A stretch of 64,000 nucleotides of DNA from Lachnospira eligens (lineage in GTDB: Bacteria; Bacillota; Clostridia; Lachnospirales; Lachnospiraceae), in NCBI RefSeq assembly GCF_009680455.1, contig NZ_WKRD01000001.1, forward strand, positions 331,752-395,751. The letters are read 5' to 3'. This document shows positions 1 to 9,850 of the stretch, piece after piece (position 1 is the first letter of the stretch; every line of letters begins with the position of its first letter). Under the pieces are notes generated by a model. It was not told the DNA's origin and searched no databases. It saw only the letters and a program-made list of their open reading frames with translations. A program made the position numbers and the translations under genes.

Positions 1-182
1 TCATTCTTATACTTCATATATGAACCGCCGTTTAATGTAGTCACCTGCAAATCATCCACATTCGTGTAAGCTGAATTGTTAAGTGCATTATACAGTTCTA
101 AAAGATTCTTCTTATCCCTGTACAGCATACAGAATACATTGTCCTTAAATTTAGATGTTACATTGTCTTTCTTCTCTGCCAT
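1..182 (-). CDS. Rpn family recombination-promoting nuclease / PD-(D/E)XK transposase-like protein, 5' part only
   Basis: Only about 60 N-terminal codons are in the window; the gene continues past position 1. The visible start (MAEKKDNVTSKFKDNVFCML) followed by a YRDKKNLLELYNAL stretch and NGGSYMKYKN is the typical opening of the Rpn / PD-(D/E)XK family proteins that are present in many copies in Lachnospiraceae. The catalytic part lies outside. The start at 182 is chosen because GGGGAGG lies six bases upstream; an in-frame ATG at 188 touches that ribosome site. Recognition is from the N-terminus alone, so the family call is likely but not certain. Confidence 0.6.
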   Translation of the reverse strand, partial: MAEKKDNVTSKFKDNVFCMLYRDKKNLLELYNALNNSAYTNVDDLQVTTLNGGSYMKYKN

Positions 183-484
183 AGACATCCTCCCCGTCTC
201 TTTTGCAGGCAGATATCCACGCACATATACTAATATTGTCTATATAAATATATTAGCATCTACAGATATCTAAAACAAGCCTGCATTATTCAATTATGTG
301 TTAATGGGTTATTGCTGAATGACTATCCAGCTTTGATAAGCAACTGCCTGATTAGATAAAATCATGTCAATTGCGTCAGATATAAGAAACATTTCTTTTA
401 ATATATTGTTATCATATTTTCAATTATATGTCAATATATATTTTATCAAGAATATGTATAAATGTAAAATCCCCTCCAGATTAT
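183..484. other. AT-rich intergenic stretch, no gene recognised
   Basis: About 300 bases between the truncated Rpn-like gene and the proS terminator. It is very AT-rich and presumably holds the promoter of the Rpn-like gene. I see no convincing ORF, RNA gene or repeat in it. Confidence 0.5.
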
Positions 485-520
485 AAAAAAGCCCCCTCCG
501 GCAATACTGCCGAAAGGGAC
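485..520 (-). terminator. Rho-independent terminator after proS
   Basis: On the minus strand a stem formed by CCCTTTCGGC and GCCGGAGGGGG is followed by a run of six T. It lies about 30 bases past the proS stop codon. Confidence 0.85.
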
Positions 521-552
521 TCCATTCTCAAAAATCCTATAAATAATTATGA

Positions 553-1992
553 TTAATATGCCTTACCCCAGTAAACCATAGCCTTAGCCGGCTTACCACA
601 GCATACGCACACATCACTTAACTTCTCCTGTGCAAATGGCATACATCTTGATGTACATGTAGTATCTTCCTTAATCTTGTCCTCACAAGCCTGGTCTCCA
701 CACCACATAGCCTTGATGAATCCAGCCTTATTAGCTGCTGTATCCTTGAATTCATCATAATTAAGAGCTGTATATGTATGAGCTTCTCTGTGAGCTCTTG
801 CTCTCTCAAGCATATCCTTCTGGATAGTATCAAGAATTTCTGGAATTCTGTCTGCAAGCTCATCGATAGATACAGTAATCTTCTCTCTTGTATCACGACG
901 AACAATAACAGCCTGATTAGCCTCGATATCTCTTGGTCCCATCTCAACTCTTACAGGGATACCACGCATCTCCTGCTCAGAGAACTTCCAGCCAGGATTC
1001 TTATCTGAATCATCAACCTTAACACGAAGCCCTGCTGCCTTAAGAGCCTGTCCAACTTCATAAGCCTTGTCAAGAACGCCTGCCTTCTTCTGCATAATAG
1101 GAATAACATCAACCTGAACAGGTGCAACCTTAGGTGGAAGCACAAGTCCTGAATCATCACCGTGAGTCATAATAACAGCACCAATAAGTCTTGTTGTTGT
1201 TCCCCATGAAGTCTGGTGAACATATTTTAACTTATTATCCTTGTCTGTGTACTGGATACCAAATGCTTTGGCAAATCCATCACCAAAGTTATGGCTTGTA
1301 CCTGACTGGAGAGCCTTGCCATCATGCATAAGCGCCTCGATAGTATAAGTAGCCTCTGCTCCTGCAAACTTCTCCTTATCAGTCTTACGTCCCTTAATTA
1401 CAGGAATTGCAAGAACTTCCTCACAGAAGTCAGCGTAAAGGTTAAGCATCTGCTGTGTACGTGCCTCAGCCTCTTCTGCTGTAGCATGTGCTGTATGGCC
1501 TTCCTGCCATAAGAACTCTCTTGAACGAAGGAATGGTCTTGTCTCCTTTTCCCATCTTACAACTGAACACCACTGGTTATATACCTTTGGTAAATCTCTG
1601 TATGACTGTATCTCATCTTTATAGAAATCACAGAAAAGTGTCTCTGATGTAGGTCTTACACACATTCTTTCCTGAAGTGGATTAAGTCCGCCATAAGTTA
1701 CCCATGCAACTTCTGGTGCAAATCCTTCTACATGATCCTTCTCAACCTCAAGAAGGCTCTCTGGAATGAACATTGGAAGATAAACATTCTCAACACCTGT
1801 TTCCTTGAATCTTCTGTCCATCTCATTCTTAATATTCTCCCAGATTGCATATCCAGCCGGCTTAAAAATCATGCATCCCTTGACGCTTGAGTAAGACATA
1901 AGCTCTGCCTTCTTACACACATCTGTGTACCACTGAGCGAAATCCTCTTTCATGGATGTAATCGCTTCTACTAATTTCTTATCTTCTGCCAT
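553..1992 (-). CDS. proS: Prolyl-tRNA synthetase (archaeal/eukaryotic-type, short form)
   Basis: A 479-residue class II aminoacyl-tRNA synthetase that charges tRNA-Pro in the cytoplasm. The motif 2 region [20 protein letters not shown] and the compact length without the bacterial INS editing domain mark the archaeal/eukaryotic-type ProRS found in many Clostridia. The C-terminus carries Cys residues ([21 protein letters not shown]) typical of the zinc-binding tail and ends WGKAY. The start at 1992 has AAGAGG seven bases upstream. It follows the permease gene at 2086-3156 with a 93-base gap rich in hairpins, and ends at a strong terminator, so it may be cotranscribed with that gene or have its own promoter. 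No T-box is recognisable in the gap. Confidence 0.95.
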   Translation of the reverse strand: MAEDKKLVEAITSMKEDFAQWYTDVCKKAELMSYSSVKGCMIFKPAGYAIWENIKNEMDRRFKETGVENVYLPMFIPESLLEVEKDHVEGFAPEVAWVTYGGLNPLQERMCVRPTSETLFCDFYKDEIQSYRDLPKVYNQWCSVVRWEKETRPFLRSREFLWQEGHTAHATAEEAEARTQQMLNLYADFCEEVLAIPVIKGRKTDKEKFAGAEATYTIEALMHDGKALQSGTSHNFGDGFAKAFGIQYTDKDNKLKYVHQTSWGTTTRLIGAVIMTHGDDSGLVLPPKVAPVQVDVIPIMQKKAGVLDKAYEVGQALKAAGLRVKVDDSDKNPGWKFSEQEMRGIPVRVEMGPRDIEANQAVIVRRDTREKITVSIDELADRIPEILDTIQKDMLERARAHREAHTYTALNYDEFKDTAANKAGFIKAMWCGDQACEDKIKEDTTCTSRCMPFAQEKLSDVCVCCGKPAKAMVYWGKAY

Positions 1993-2085
1993 AATAAACC
2001 TCTTTCTATGACATTACAGCCCCGTTTCATACGGAGCCTGATGCGAATGCTGCTTCGCATTGTCCGCCTGCCATTGACGGCACCA
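1993..2085 (-). repeat. Hairpin-rich leader between the permease gene and proS
   Basis: Within 93 bases there are three palindromes: CCGT/ACGG around 2025-2037, the 7-bp perfect stem ATGCGAA/TTCGCAT near 2042-2061, and GCC/GGC around 2066-2083. There is no U tract, so it is not a simple terminator. It is similar in style to the hairpin clusters upstream of cysK and ileS in this window, and may be a dispersed palindromic repeat rather than a riboswitch. Confidence 0.4.
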
Positions 2086-3156
2086 CTAGAGTTTATCATG
2101 TTCTAAAATGCTTTTCAAGTAAAGAACAAGTGCTTTTATTATACAATATGATATTGGTCCAAGAATAAATCCTACAACCCCATACACAAGTATCCCGATA
2201 TATATAACCGCAAGCATTGTAAATGGCGCAATTCCCATTCTGTCACCCATACATTTTGACTCCATAATCTCCCTCACAAAATATGTGACAATATACAACA
2301 CCACAAGAATCACCGCATTTTTCACATGTCCGAAAAGCAGGCTTCCCACAGCCCACGGTATCAGTACCGTTCCCGTACCAAATATCGGAAGTGCGTCAAT
2401 AATACCAGTCAGCACACCAAGAAGAATCGCATATGGATTGCCTATCATTAAAAATGCTGTTGAACACACCACAATATTTATCGACATTATAATAAGCTGC
2501 ACCCTGAAATATACATTTATCAAATTGCGAAGCCCCACATGCACCGCCCCGACTTCGTCCTTAAATATAGTGTTCTCCCGCCAGCTTCTGTACTTCTCAA
2601 TTCCAGCCGCCGCATATATCGTTCCAATAAAGCACACCACAAGTCCGGCAACCGCCATAACGCACCATGTTATAACCGGAACAGAATGTTTTCTCATAAT
2701 TGTAAAGAACATCTGCTGTCCGTCTCCATCTATAATTATCCCTTTACATTTTTCAAAAAATGCGTAACTGCAGCCTTCTTTTAACTTAATCCAGCCATCA
2801 ATACGACAGCATACAAGCTTAAACTGCCCATCAAGGCTGTTAATATTCTCATCAAAATTGGCTATGAAATCTTTAAGTTCGCGAAACGCCATATAACCGA
2901 CATACAACAGCACTGAAAGAATAATAAGCGTTACCATTGTTACAACTATACTCGCAGCAAGCATCTTTTTCTCCCTTAAAAGTTTCGCCAGCCCCACTAT
3001 CGGCTTCTGAAGCAGCACCGCAAAACAAAATGCAAGCAAGAAAGGCCACACATAATAGAATAGTACTTTAAATATAAAGAAAACCACCGCAATAATAACG
3101 GCACTCGCCAAAAGAAGCGTCAGCCGCTTCCTGAAATCCCACACATTTTCACCCAT
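2086..3156 (-). CDS. AI-2E family transporter (YtvI-like permease)
   Basis: A 356-residue polytopic membrane protein with about seven to eight hydrophobic segments: paired N-terminal segments (residues ~12-50), one near 65-85, one near 165-185, and a C-terminal block from ~215 to 345. The C-terminal part (TGIIDALPIFGTGTVLIPWA) is characteristic of the AI-2E / UPF0118 family, and the overall plan resembles the sporulation-associated YtvI subgroup. Family members export small molecules or act as Na+/H+ antiporters; the substrate cannot be told from sequence. GAGGTGG precedes the ATG. proS lies 93 bases downstream on the same strand. Confidence 0.8.
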   Translation of the reverse strand: MGENVWDFRKRLTLLLASAVIIAVVFFIFKVLFYYVWPFLLAFCFAVLLQKPIVGLAKLLREKKMLAASIVVTMVTLIILSVLLYVGYMAFRELKDFIANFDENINSLDGQFKLVCCRIDGWIKLKEGCSYAFFEKCKGIIIDGDGQQMFFTIMRKHSVPVITWCVMAVAGLVVCFIGTIYAAAGIEKYRSWRENTIFKDEVGAVHVGLRNLINVYFRVQLIIMSINIVVCSTAFLMIGNPYAILLGVLTGIIDALPIFGTGTVLIPWAVGSLLFGHVKNAVILVVLYIVTYFVREIMESKCMGDRMGIAPFTMLAVIYIGILVYGVVGFILGPISYCIIKALVLYLKSILEHDKL

Positions 3157-3288
3157 ATGCCACCTCGCACCTGCTAATACTTATCGTTTAATTAGTGTGT
3201 GCATGGCTAGGACATTTATTCGCCGAATGTTGTTGATTAATTATTAAAACGCATGTATTCTTAATAAAAACATTAAAAGGACACAACC

Positions 3289-3963
3289 ATGCTTAATATA
3301 ATACACGAAACTAAAGACATTATTATAGTGAATAAACCAGCCGGACAGCTATCCCAGGGTGCGAAAGGATTTGATTTAGACCTTGTAAGCGAAGTTATGA
3401 CTTACAACGCTTCACAGGGAAAGTCTGCATATGCAGCAATAATCAACCGCCTTGACAGACCGGTTTCAGGACTTGTGCTTATTGCAAAGAATAAGTCTGC
3501 AGCAGCAAAGTATTCCACACTAATGCAGAAGGAGGGCGGATTTAATAAACAATATGAAGCTTTAATATGTGGAAAACCATCCGAACCAAAAGGAACTTTT
3601 GTTGATTATTTAAAGAAAGATGGAAGAACGAACACATCAGCCATAGTTCCGGCAGACGCCGCTGCTAATGATAAAGAAGCAAAGCTTTCAAAGCTTGAAT
3701 ATGAAGTGATATCTTATGATGAAGTTAAAGACATTACACATGTAAGAATACATCTGATTACCGGCAGACATCACCAGATAAGAGTACAGTTTGCAAGCCG
3801 CAGGAACCCGCTTGTTGGAGATTATAAATATGCCACTGCTGATTGCGACATGGATAACGCCGTTAAAGCAGTGGCACTTAAAAGAAACCAGATTGCGCTG
3901 TGTGCTGTTTCACTTACTGTTGATAACAAAACTTACAGTGTTGCACCTGAGTTTTTGCTTTGA
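3289..3963 (+). CDS. RluA-family RNA pseudouridine synthase
   Basis: A 224-residue stand-alone catalytic domain without an N-terminal S4 domain. It carries the catalytic-aspartate motif NRLDRPVSGLVLIAKN (Asp in RLDRP) and the downstream ITGRHHQIRVQFA motif of RluA-type synthases. It isomerises uridine in rRNA or tRNA; which site is modified cannot be decided. It is a single plus-strand gene among minus-strand neighbours, with AAAAGGA about seven bases before the ATG. Confidence 0.88.
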   Translation: MLNIIHETKDIIIVNKPAGQLSQGAKGFDLDLVSEVMTYNASQGKSAYAAIINRLDRPVSGLVLIAKNKSAAAKYSTLMQKEGGFNKQYEALICGKPSEPKGTFVDYLKKDGRTNTSAIVPADAAANDKEAKLSKLEYEVISYDEVKDITHVRIHLITGRHHQIRVQFASRRNPLVGDYKYATADCDMDNAVKAVALKRNQIALCAVSLTVDNKTYSVAPEFLL

Positions 3964-4224
3964 TGACACGTTGCATTTTTCACTTTCGGACTTTTATATG
4001 TAATTCATGGACGTACCGTCCAATATTTTGCTGATAAAGTCCAACCATTTACAGCCTGCGTCCAATAACCTACACAACAAGTTTTCTTTGCATACCTAGT
4101 AGGTTTCCTGCGTGTCATTCTAACACTCACTCCTTGCTAAAAACCCATGAAACACTTTTCTTATTATAATTTCGTAGGTTAATTAGCGCATAAACCACTG
4201 AAATAGCTACTTGAAACAAGAAAA
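3964..4224. other. Intergenic stretch without a recognised gene
   Basis: This gap between the pseudouridine synthase and the two-component operon has no convincing ORF. It holds the decamer TTTCGTAGGT (4170-4179), which reappears at 4255-4264 as one arm of the hairpin at 4225-4267. Confidence 0.45.
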
Positions 4225-4267
4225 AAGACCTACAAAAAGAATCTATCAACATCTTTTCGTAGGTCTT
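4225..4267. terminator. Long hairpin, likely bidirectional terminator
   Basis: AAGACCTACAAAAAGA pairs almost perfectly with TCTTTTCGTAGGTCTT around an 11-base loop. A-rich and T-rich flanks allow termination from either side. It lies about 120 bases beyond the stop of the response-regulator gene on the minus strand and about 260 bases beyond the plus-strand pseudouridine synthase. Confidence 0.65.
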
Positions 4268-4384
4268 TGTCATAACTTCAATTTGTTTACATGCAATAAA
4301 CACCCACTAATCTACATATCATTGGTCAATTAGTATGTTTTCAAAATCAGCATGTAATATGACATAGTCTATAAGTTTAATCTT

Positions 4385-5074
4385 TTACATTTTAAAGCGG
4401 TATCCCACACCCCATATAGTCTCAATATACTGAGGCTTGCTTGTATCAAGCTCAATCTTCTCTCTGATTTTCTTGATGTGGACAGTTACAGTTGCGATGT
4501 CACCGATTGAATCCATATCCCAGATTTCCTTGAAAAGTTCTTCCTTAGTGAAGACATGGTTAGGATTCTCTGCAAGGAACGTAAGAAGGTCGAATTCCTT
4601 CGTTGTAAAAGGCTTCTCCTCACCATTAACAAATACTCTTCTTGCTGTCTTATCAATCTTGATTCCTCTGATTTCAATAATATTGTTATTGTTCTTAGAA
4701 TTACTTACAAGTCTGTCATATCTTGCAAGATGTGCCTTTACTCTTGCAACAAGCTCACTAGGGCTGAATGGCTTGGTCATGTAATCATCCGCACCAACTC
4801 CAAGTCCTCTTATCTTATCAATATCTTCCTTCTTGGCAGATACCATGATAATAGGAATATCCTTAACTTCTCTTACCTGCTTGCATATCTCGAAACCATC
4901 AGTTCCGGGAAGCATAATATCAAGGATACACATATCAATATCCTCATGCAGTGCAGCCGCAAGACCACTTGTTCCATCATTACATACCTCAACCTCATAT
5001 CCGTTAAGTTCAAGGTAATCCTTCTCAATATCTGCAATACTCTCTTCATCTTCTACAATTAATATCTTGCTCAT
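4385..5074 (-). CDS. OmpR/PhoB-family response regulator
   Basis: A 229-residue two-domain regulator. The receiver domain (residues ~1-115) has the acidic pocket EDEE, the phosphoacceptor Asp in MCILDIMLPGTDG, and the conserved Lys in MTKPFSPSE. The C-terminal winged helix (KEFDLLTFLAENPNHVFTKE, VTVHIKKIREKIE) is of the OmpR/PhoB type. The start at 5074 is preferred because AAGGGGA lies seven bases upstream; an in-frame ATG at 5101 overlaps the kinase stop codon and would add nine residues. It is cotranscribed with, and presumably phosphorylated by, the kinase encoded just upstream at 5101-6609. The regulon is unknown. Confidence 0.92.
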   Translation of the reverse strand: MSKILIVEDEESIADIEKDYLELNGYEVEVCNDGTSGLAAALHEDIDMCILDIMLPGTDGFEICKQVREVKDIPIIMVSAKKEDIDKIRGLGVGADDYMTKPFSPSELVARVKAHLARYDRLVSNSKNNNNIIEIRGIKIDKTARRVFVNGEEKPFTTKEFDLLTFLAENPNHVFTKEELFKEIWDMDSIGDIATVTVHIKKIREKIELDTSKPQYIETIWGVGYRFKM

Positions 5075-5100
5075 AGCCAGTCCCCTTTCGTGTAGTTTCA

Positions 5101-6609
5101 TTATGCATTCTCAGGATTCTCTTCATCCTTTGCTTTAAGCAGATTAAGATGCATGGTCGTGCCTTCGCCCTCTACACTCTCTGCCCATATCTTTCCTTTG
5201 TGGTCCTCAACAATCTTCTTAACAATTGCAAGGCCTATACCACTTCCACCATGCTTGCTGTTTCTTGATTCATCAGTTCTATAGAAACGCTCAAATATTC
5301 TCTCAACATCTTTAGCTGCAATGCCAATACCGTTATCTGAGAATATTGCATGAATGTAGTCGCCTTCATCGTACAGGTCAATCTTAATCTTTCCCTGTCG
5401 TCCCTCAGCCATATACTTAACCGAGTTACTTATAATATTATTAACAACCCTCTTTAGCTGCTCCGGATCAACATTCATATATGCCGGCTCAGTAAGATGG
5501 TCATTATATTCCAGTTCAATCTGGCTTGCCTCAAGCTCAGTGCCTATCTCTTCACAACAGTCTCCAAAATAGTCACTTACATTACATCTGACAAATGTAT
5601 ATGGAACCCTGTTAGTATCAAGCCTTGAATATATAGTAAGCTCATCAATCAGCTTGTCCATATCATTAACCTTGTTAGCAATAGTCTGGATATACTTAGC
5701 CTGCTTTTCAGGCGTGTTGGCAATTCCGTCACGCAATCCTTCCACATATCCTTTAATAGCCGTAAGCGGTGTCTTTAAGTCATGTGAAATATTTCTAATA
5801 AGCTCCTTTTCCTCGGCATCAGACTTAATCTTATCCTCCGCACTCTGCTTAAGTACGACTCTCATCTCCTCAAAATCCCGGCATACATCTCCGATTTCAT
5901 TATTAGATACCTTTGGCATCTCGAAATCCATATTGCCTTCTTTAATATTATCAGTTGCAAGCTTCAGCTTATTAAGTGGCTTAACAATAGAACTATATAT
6001 CCACAGAGTAAGTCCAAGACTTGTAATAATTAACACCATAATTATAACAAATATAACCTGCATTATAAATGTCTTAACCTGTGGAAGAATCTGTTTCAAT
6101 GAAGTAACAATTGACACGCTGTAAAAATTATCTTCTGAATCCTTAAAATTAAGCTGTTTTATAAGACTCTGGTACTCTCCACCCTTGTAAGTTCCAACAT
6201 CAGAAACATTCTCTTCATCAGCAGAATAATCAGGAAGAATCTTTACAATTTCGCTGTCTGGTGCTTCTGTTGAATTATATATAATAATTCCATTCCTTCT
6301 TACAACAAGACAGGACATCTTATATGACAGCTCTCCTGATAATTCATCAAGATATTCCTTATTAGTAAACTGCTCCGGCGAAGTATCAACCTCCGTCTTC
6401 ATATCCTTATATATGCTGTCAGTAATCTTTCCAAAAAGTATTATAGGTGAATATACGCCAACGAGAATTGCCCCATCATCTACATTATATGTTCTCTCAA
6501 TGCTTTCCTTCTGTACACAATACAGACCTCCCAGAGCAAGACCACTCAGTAGCACAGGAAGTATAACCATAATACAGAAAGAAATATACAACTTATTCTT
6601 TAGCTTCAT
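5101..6609 (-). CDS. Membrane sensor histidine kinase (HAMP, HisKA, HATPase_c)
   Basis: A 502-residue sensor kinase. The first membrane segment (residues ~8-30) is followed by an extracytoplasmic sensor region to ~180, a second membrane segment (~182-205), a HAMP linker with a PxxxL-like start (KPLNKLKLATDNIKEGN), the HisKA phosphoacceptor box NISHDLKTPLTAIKG, and HATPase N, G1 and G2 boxes (NNIISNSVKY, DNGIGI, GGSGIGLAIVK). It forms a two-gene operon with the downstream response regulator and precedes it by coupled stop and start codons. The sensed signal is not evident; cell-envelope stress is only a guess. Confidence 0.92.
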   Translation of the reverse strand: MKLKNKLYISFCIMVILPVLLSGLALGGLYCVQKESIERTYNVDDGAILVGVYSPIILFGKITDSIYKDMKTEVDTSPEQFTNKEYLDELSGELSYKMSCLVVRRNGIIIYNSTEAPDSEIVKILPDYSADEENVSDVGTYKGGEYQSLIKQLNFKDSEDNFYSVSIVTSLKQILPQVKTFIMQVIFVIIMVLIITSLGLTLWIYSSIVKPLNKLKLATDNIKEGNMDFEMPKVSNNEIGDVCRDFEEMRVVLKQSAEDKIKSDAEEKELIRNISHDLKTPLTAIKGYVEGLRDGIANTPEKQAKYIQTIANKVNDMDKLIDELTIYSRLDTNRVPYTFVRCNVSDYFGDCCEEIGTELEASQIELEYNDHLTEPAYMNVDPEQLKRVVNNIISNSVKYMAEGRQGKIKIDLYDEGDYIHAIFSDNGIGIAAKDVERIFERFYRTDESRNSKHGGSGIGLAIVKKIVEDHKGKIWAESVEGEGTTMHLNLLKAKDEENPENA

Positions 6610-6691
6610 AATTAACCCCTTTTCCTCTCAATACTACCATATACATGGATATTTGCAACATTACAAATGTATTAATTTTATTAAATATAAA

Positions 6692-6726
6692 TTAAAACAG
6701 CTGTAACGGAATATCCGCTACAGCCT
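6692..6726 (-). terminator. Terminator after murA
   Basis: On the minus strand GCTGTAGCGGA pairs with TCCGTTACAGC around a TAT loop, followed by GTTTTAATTT. It begins a few bases after the murA stop codon. Confidence 0.8.
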
Positions 6727-6730
6727 GCAA

Positions 6731-8026
6731 TTAACCTATCTTGAGCCTGAACTTCTGAAGTTCTCTCTCTGAATCAACTCTTTTAATAATTCCACCAAGG
6801 TTAGTAATCTTTCCTTCAAAATCCTCATAACCTCTCTGGATATACTCAATATCATCAATCTCTGATATTCCATCTGCTGCGAGCGCAGCAATAACAAGTG
6901 CCGCACCAGCTCTTAAATCCGGAGCATTAAGCTGCACACCACAAAAACTTTTAACACCTTCAATATAGGCTGTGTTACCCTCAACCTTAATCTTGGCACC
7001 CATTCTTCCAAGCTCATCTACATATTTGAATCTGTTCTCAAATATGCTCTCAGTTACCATACTTGAACCTTCAGCAAGTGCAAGTACAACTGAAATCTGT
7101 GGCTGCATATCCGTTGGAAATCCAGGATATGGCAAAGTCTTAACATTAGTACTCCTAAGTGTACAGCCCTCTGCTATAACTCTTAAGCTGTCATCACCTT
7201 CCTCAATCCTGCATCCCATCTCAATTAACTTTGCAGATATTGATTCCATATGCTTAGGAATAATATCCTGAATAACAACATCACCATGTGTAGCTGCTGC
7301 TGCCATCATAAATGTTCCAGCCTCGATCTGATCCGGAATAATAGAATAAGTACATCCGTGAAGTCTCTTAACGCCTTTGATACGGATTACATCAGTTCCT
7401 GCACCTTTAATGTTAGCCCCCATAGAATTAAGGAAATTCGCTACATCAACTATATGCGGTTCCTTAGCCGCATTTTCCAGAATAGTGTCTCCCTCTGCCA
7501 TACATGAAGCCATCATAAGGTTAATTGTTGCACCAACTGTTACAACATCAAAATAAACATGAGCTCCTGTAAGCTTCTCTGCCTTTGCATGTACAACTCC
7601 ACAATCTATATCAACATCCGCACCAAGTGCCTTAAAGCCCTTGATATGCTGGTCAATTGGACGGCTTCCGATATTGCATCCTCCTGGGAGTGCAACATGA
7701 GCCTCATTGTACTTACCAAGTAAAGCACCTAACAGATAGTAAGATGCTCTTATTTTTCTTATATAATCATATTCTACATTGGTATCACAGATTGAACCAC
7801 CATTTATCTGAACGGAATTGTTATAAACATACTTAACCTTAGCACCAATTCCTTCTATAGCCTGAAGTAAAACTCTTGTGTCTCTAACATTAGGTACATT
7901 TTCAATTGTTACAGTATCATCTGTCATAATTGCTGCTGCAAGAATACCTAAAGCTGCATTCTTCGCACCACCAATGGAAACTTTTCCTCTGAGTGGCACT
8001 CCACCCTTGACAACATATTGTTCCAT
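6731..8026 (-). CDS. murA: UDP-N-acetylglucosamine 1-carboxyvinyltransferase
   Basis: A 431-residue EPSP-synthase-fold enzyme that transfers enolpyruvate from PEP to UDP-GlcNAc, the first committed step of peptidoglycan synthesis. The Lys-Asn pair near the N-terminus (GGAKNAALGI) and the loop holding the catalytic, fosfomycin-reactive Cys (LPGGCNIGSRPID) are both present, and the length is normal for the family. Because the loop has Cys rather than Asp, a fosfomycin-sensitive form is expected. It is a monocistronic minus-strand gene bounded by terminators. Confidence 0.95.
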   Translation of the reverse strand: MEQYVVKGGVPLRGKVSIGGAKNAALGILAAAIMTDDTVTIENVPNVRDTRVLLQAIEGIGAKVKYVYNNSVQINGGSICDTNVEYDYIRKIRASYYLLGALLGKYNEAHVALPGGCNIGSRPIDQHIKGFKALGADVDIDCGVVHAKAEKLTGAHVYFDVVTVGATINLMMASCMAEGDTILENAAKEPHIVDVANFLNSMGANIKGAGTDVIRIKGVKRLHGCTYSIIPDQIEAGTFMMAAAATHGDVVIQDIIPKHMESISAKLIEMGCRIEEGDDSLRVIAEGCTLRSTNVKTLPYPGFPTDMQPQISVVLALAEGSSMVTESIFENRFKYVDELGRMGAKIKVEGNTAYIEGVKSFCGVQLNAPDLRAGAALVIAALAADGISEIDDIEYIQRGYEDFEGKITNLGGIIKRVDSERELQKFRLKIG

Positions 8027-8174
8027 ATAGCACCTCTAAACATAATAGTCACATCTTATAAAGTATATCACAGAACTTCGATTTGTAAAGATTTTCCCTG
8101 AAAATACATTTATAAAAATATGGCAATTTCACCCTTATTTTATTATATGCATTTAAAATACATTTATTTACATA

Positions 8175-8202
8175 ATAAAGGCTGTCCTTAACAGGGCAGC
8201 CT
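8175..8202 (-). terminator. Terminator after the LysM/M23 gene
   Basis: On the minus strand AGGCTGCCC pairs with GGACAGCCT around TGTTAA and is followed by TTATTATG. It lies 13 bases past the stop of the gene at 8215-9747. Confidence 0.75.
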
Positions 8203-8214
8203 ATTCAATACTTA

Positions 8215-9747
8215 TTAATTCTTATTAACGTAATTGAGCGGATTCACTACAGTTCCTCCAACCCATATTTCAAAATGAAGATGTGGGCCTGTACTATAGC
8301 CTGTATTACCTGATGCTGCAATAGCCTGTCCCTGAGAAACACTCTGACCAACGCTTACTTTCACTGAACTTAAGTGACCATATCTTGTCATAGTGCCATT
8401 ACTATGTGTAATATCAACACAATATCCGTAATCGCCATACCATCCGGCTCTGGTAACCGTTCCTGCAGCGGCGGCTGTAACTGTTGTACCCTGCGTAACA
8501 TACCAGTCAACACCCTTGTGGAAACTTCCCCATCTGTAACCAAATTCGGATGATAAGGTTCCTCCTGATATTGGTCTTAAATATGTTGGAGGTGTTAGCG
8601 TTCCGACTGCAATAGTCTTCGGAACGGATTCTTTAATAATAGTCTCCTTAACATATGTTCTGCCTGTTTCGTTACCATTAGTGTAGGTAACTTCTGCTAT
8701 AACAGATCTGTGACCAACGGTTCCTTCAGAAATAACTGTATTAGTTCCTCTGTAATTAGTGTTGTCATCCTCATAATCAGGCTCTGCTTCATAATCTTCT
8801 TCATAAGTCATCTGATAAGTTGTAAGAACAGATATCTCTGATTTAGGAACTGTAACAACAATTGAATCCCCCGGTGCAATTACACTGTCCTCTGTAAGAT
8901 TAGAATTAAGCTCAAGAAGCTGTGACATTGTAAGTCCATTATTCTGTGCAATAACCGATAATGTATCACCAGCTTCAACTGTATATACTGTCTTTTCTTC
9001 GTGTTCTTTAGTAATGCTCTCATAAGCGTCATTTACTGATGTTACAGTTGCATTATCCGTAGGAACTTCCACAACAACTACATCAACATCAAATCCAATT
9101 CCAGTAAGACCATCTCCATTAGCTACTGTCTCTCCGTCCTGTGAAATTGCTGTACCACTAATTGCAGAGGATACAATCTCTGCTGCTGTAGTTTCCGTAG
9201 CCTTTTCATTCACACTTATTCCATAAGTACCTGTCGCTGCATCAACCGTATCAAGTGATACTGTAAAAGCATTATTAGGATCATATTTGGCAATAAGCTT
9301 CTCAAATAAAGAAACAACTGCATCCTTTGATTCCAATGTTACAACAAAATCACCAAGTCTTACTGTATAATTCATATGGAAATCAACATCCATAACATTA
9401 TCAAACATATAACTATATATTGCACCAGACAACTCATCCACACTCATTCTCTGTGCAACTGCTTTATTCTCTTTGGCAATCTCTATATCAGGATCCATAT
9501 ACACAATTTCTTCATACTGTGCACTAAGTTCCTGCCTTGCTGATGCCAGTGCAACAATAACTTCCTGTTCTGTGTTAGCTGCTCCGACCTTTATTCCATT
9601 AATTGTAATACTGTAATAATTAGCTTCCGTTTTTAATAATTTCTTTGATAAAAATGGAATAGCAATAATACATACAAAACAGGCAACCGTCATTGTCTTA
9701 ATGAGTGTTATTCTCATTCGTCTGCCATATCTTGACAAGCGTTCCAT
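8215..9747 (-). CDS. LysM-G5-M23 peptidoglycan endopeptidase
   Basis: A 510-residue exported cell-wall hydrolase. After a basic N-terminus there is one hydrophobic segment (residues ~15-36). A LysM module follows at ~245-300 (VYTVEAGDTLSVIAQNNGLT), then a G5-like domain (~305-380) and a C-terminal M23 domain. The M23 domain keeps the zinc motifs: HxxxD in HKGVD, and HLHFE in TGPHLHFEIWV, so it should be an active zinc endopeptidase cutting peptide crosslinks. The start at 9747 has GGAGG five bases upstream; a TTG four codons earlier overlaps that site. It has its own terminator and no obvious operon partner. Confidence 0.92.
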   Translation of the reverse strand: MERLSRYGRRMRITLIKTMTVACFVCIIAIPFLSKKLLKTEANYYSITINGIKVGAANTEQEVIVALASARQELSAQYEEIVYMDPDIEIAKENKAVAQRMSVDELSGAIYSYMFDNVMDVDFHMNYTVRLGDFVVTLESKDAVVSLFEKLIAKYDPNNAFTVSLDTVDAATGTYGISVNEKATETTAAEIVSSAISGTAISQDGETVANGDGLTGIGFDVDVVVVEVPTDNATVTSVNDAYESITKEHEEKTVYTVEAGDTLSVIAQNNGLTMSQLLELNSNLTEDSVIAPGDSIVVTVPKSEISVLTTYQMTYEEDYEAEPDYEDDNTNYRGTNTVISEGTVGHRSVIAEVTYTNGNETGRTYVKETIIKESVPKTIAVGTLTPPTYLRPISGGTLSSEFGYRWGSFHKGVDWYVTQGTTVTAAAAGTVTRAGWYGDYGYCVDITHSNGTMTRYGHLSSVKVSVGQSVSQGQAIAASGNTGYSTGPHLHFEIWVGGTVVNPLNYVNKN

Positions 9748-9850
9748 AATGTCCTCCAAATATTATATTAATATATAGTCATCTTCTTGTAATATCTTTG
9801 TAACAATTTCGTAACATTTATACTAACATATGATATTTGGTTTGTAAACC

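Noticed and set aside
4437..5062. Long plus-strand open frames (115 and 168 codons) opposite the response-regulator gene
   Set aside because: They lie antisense to a clear OmpR-family gene, lack ribosome sites and have no recognisable domain.
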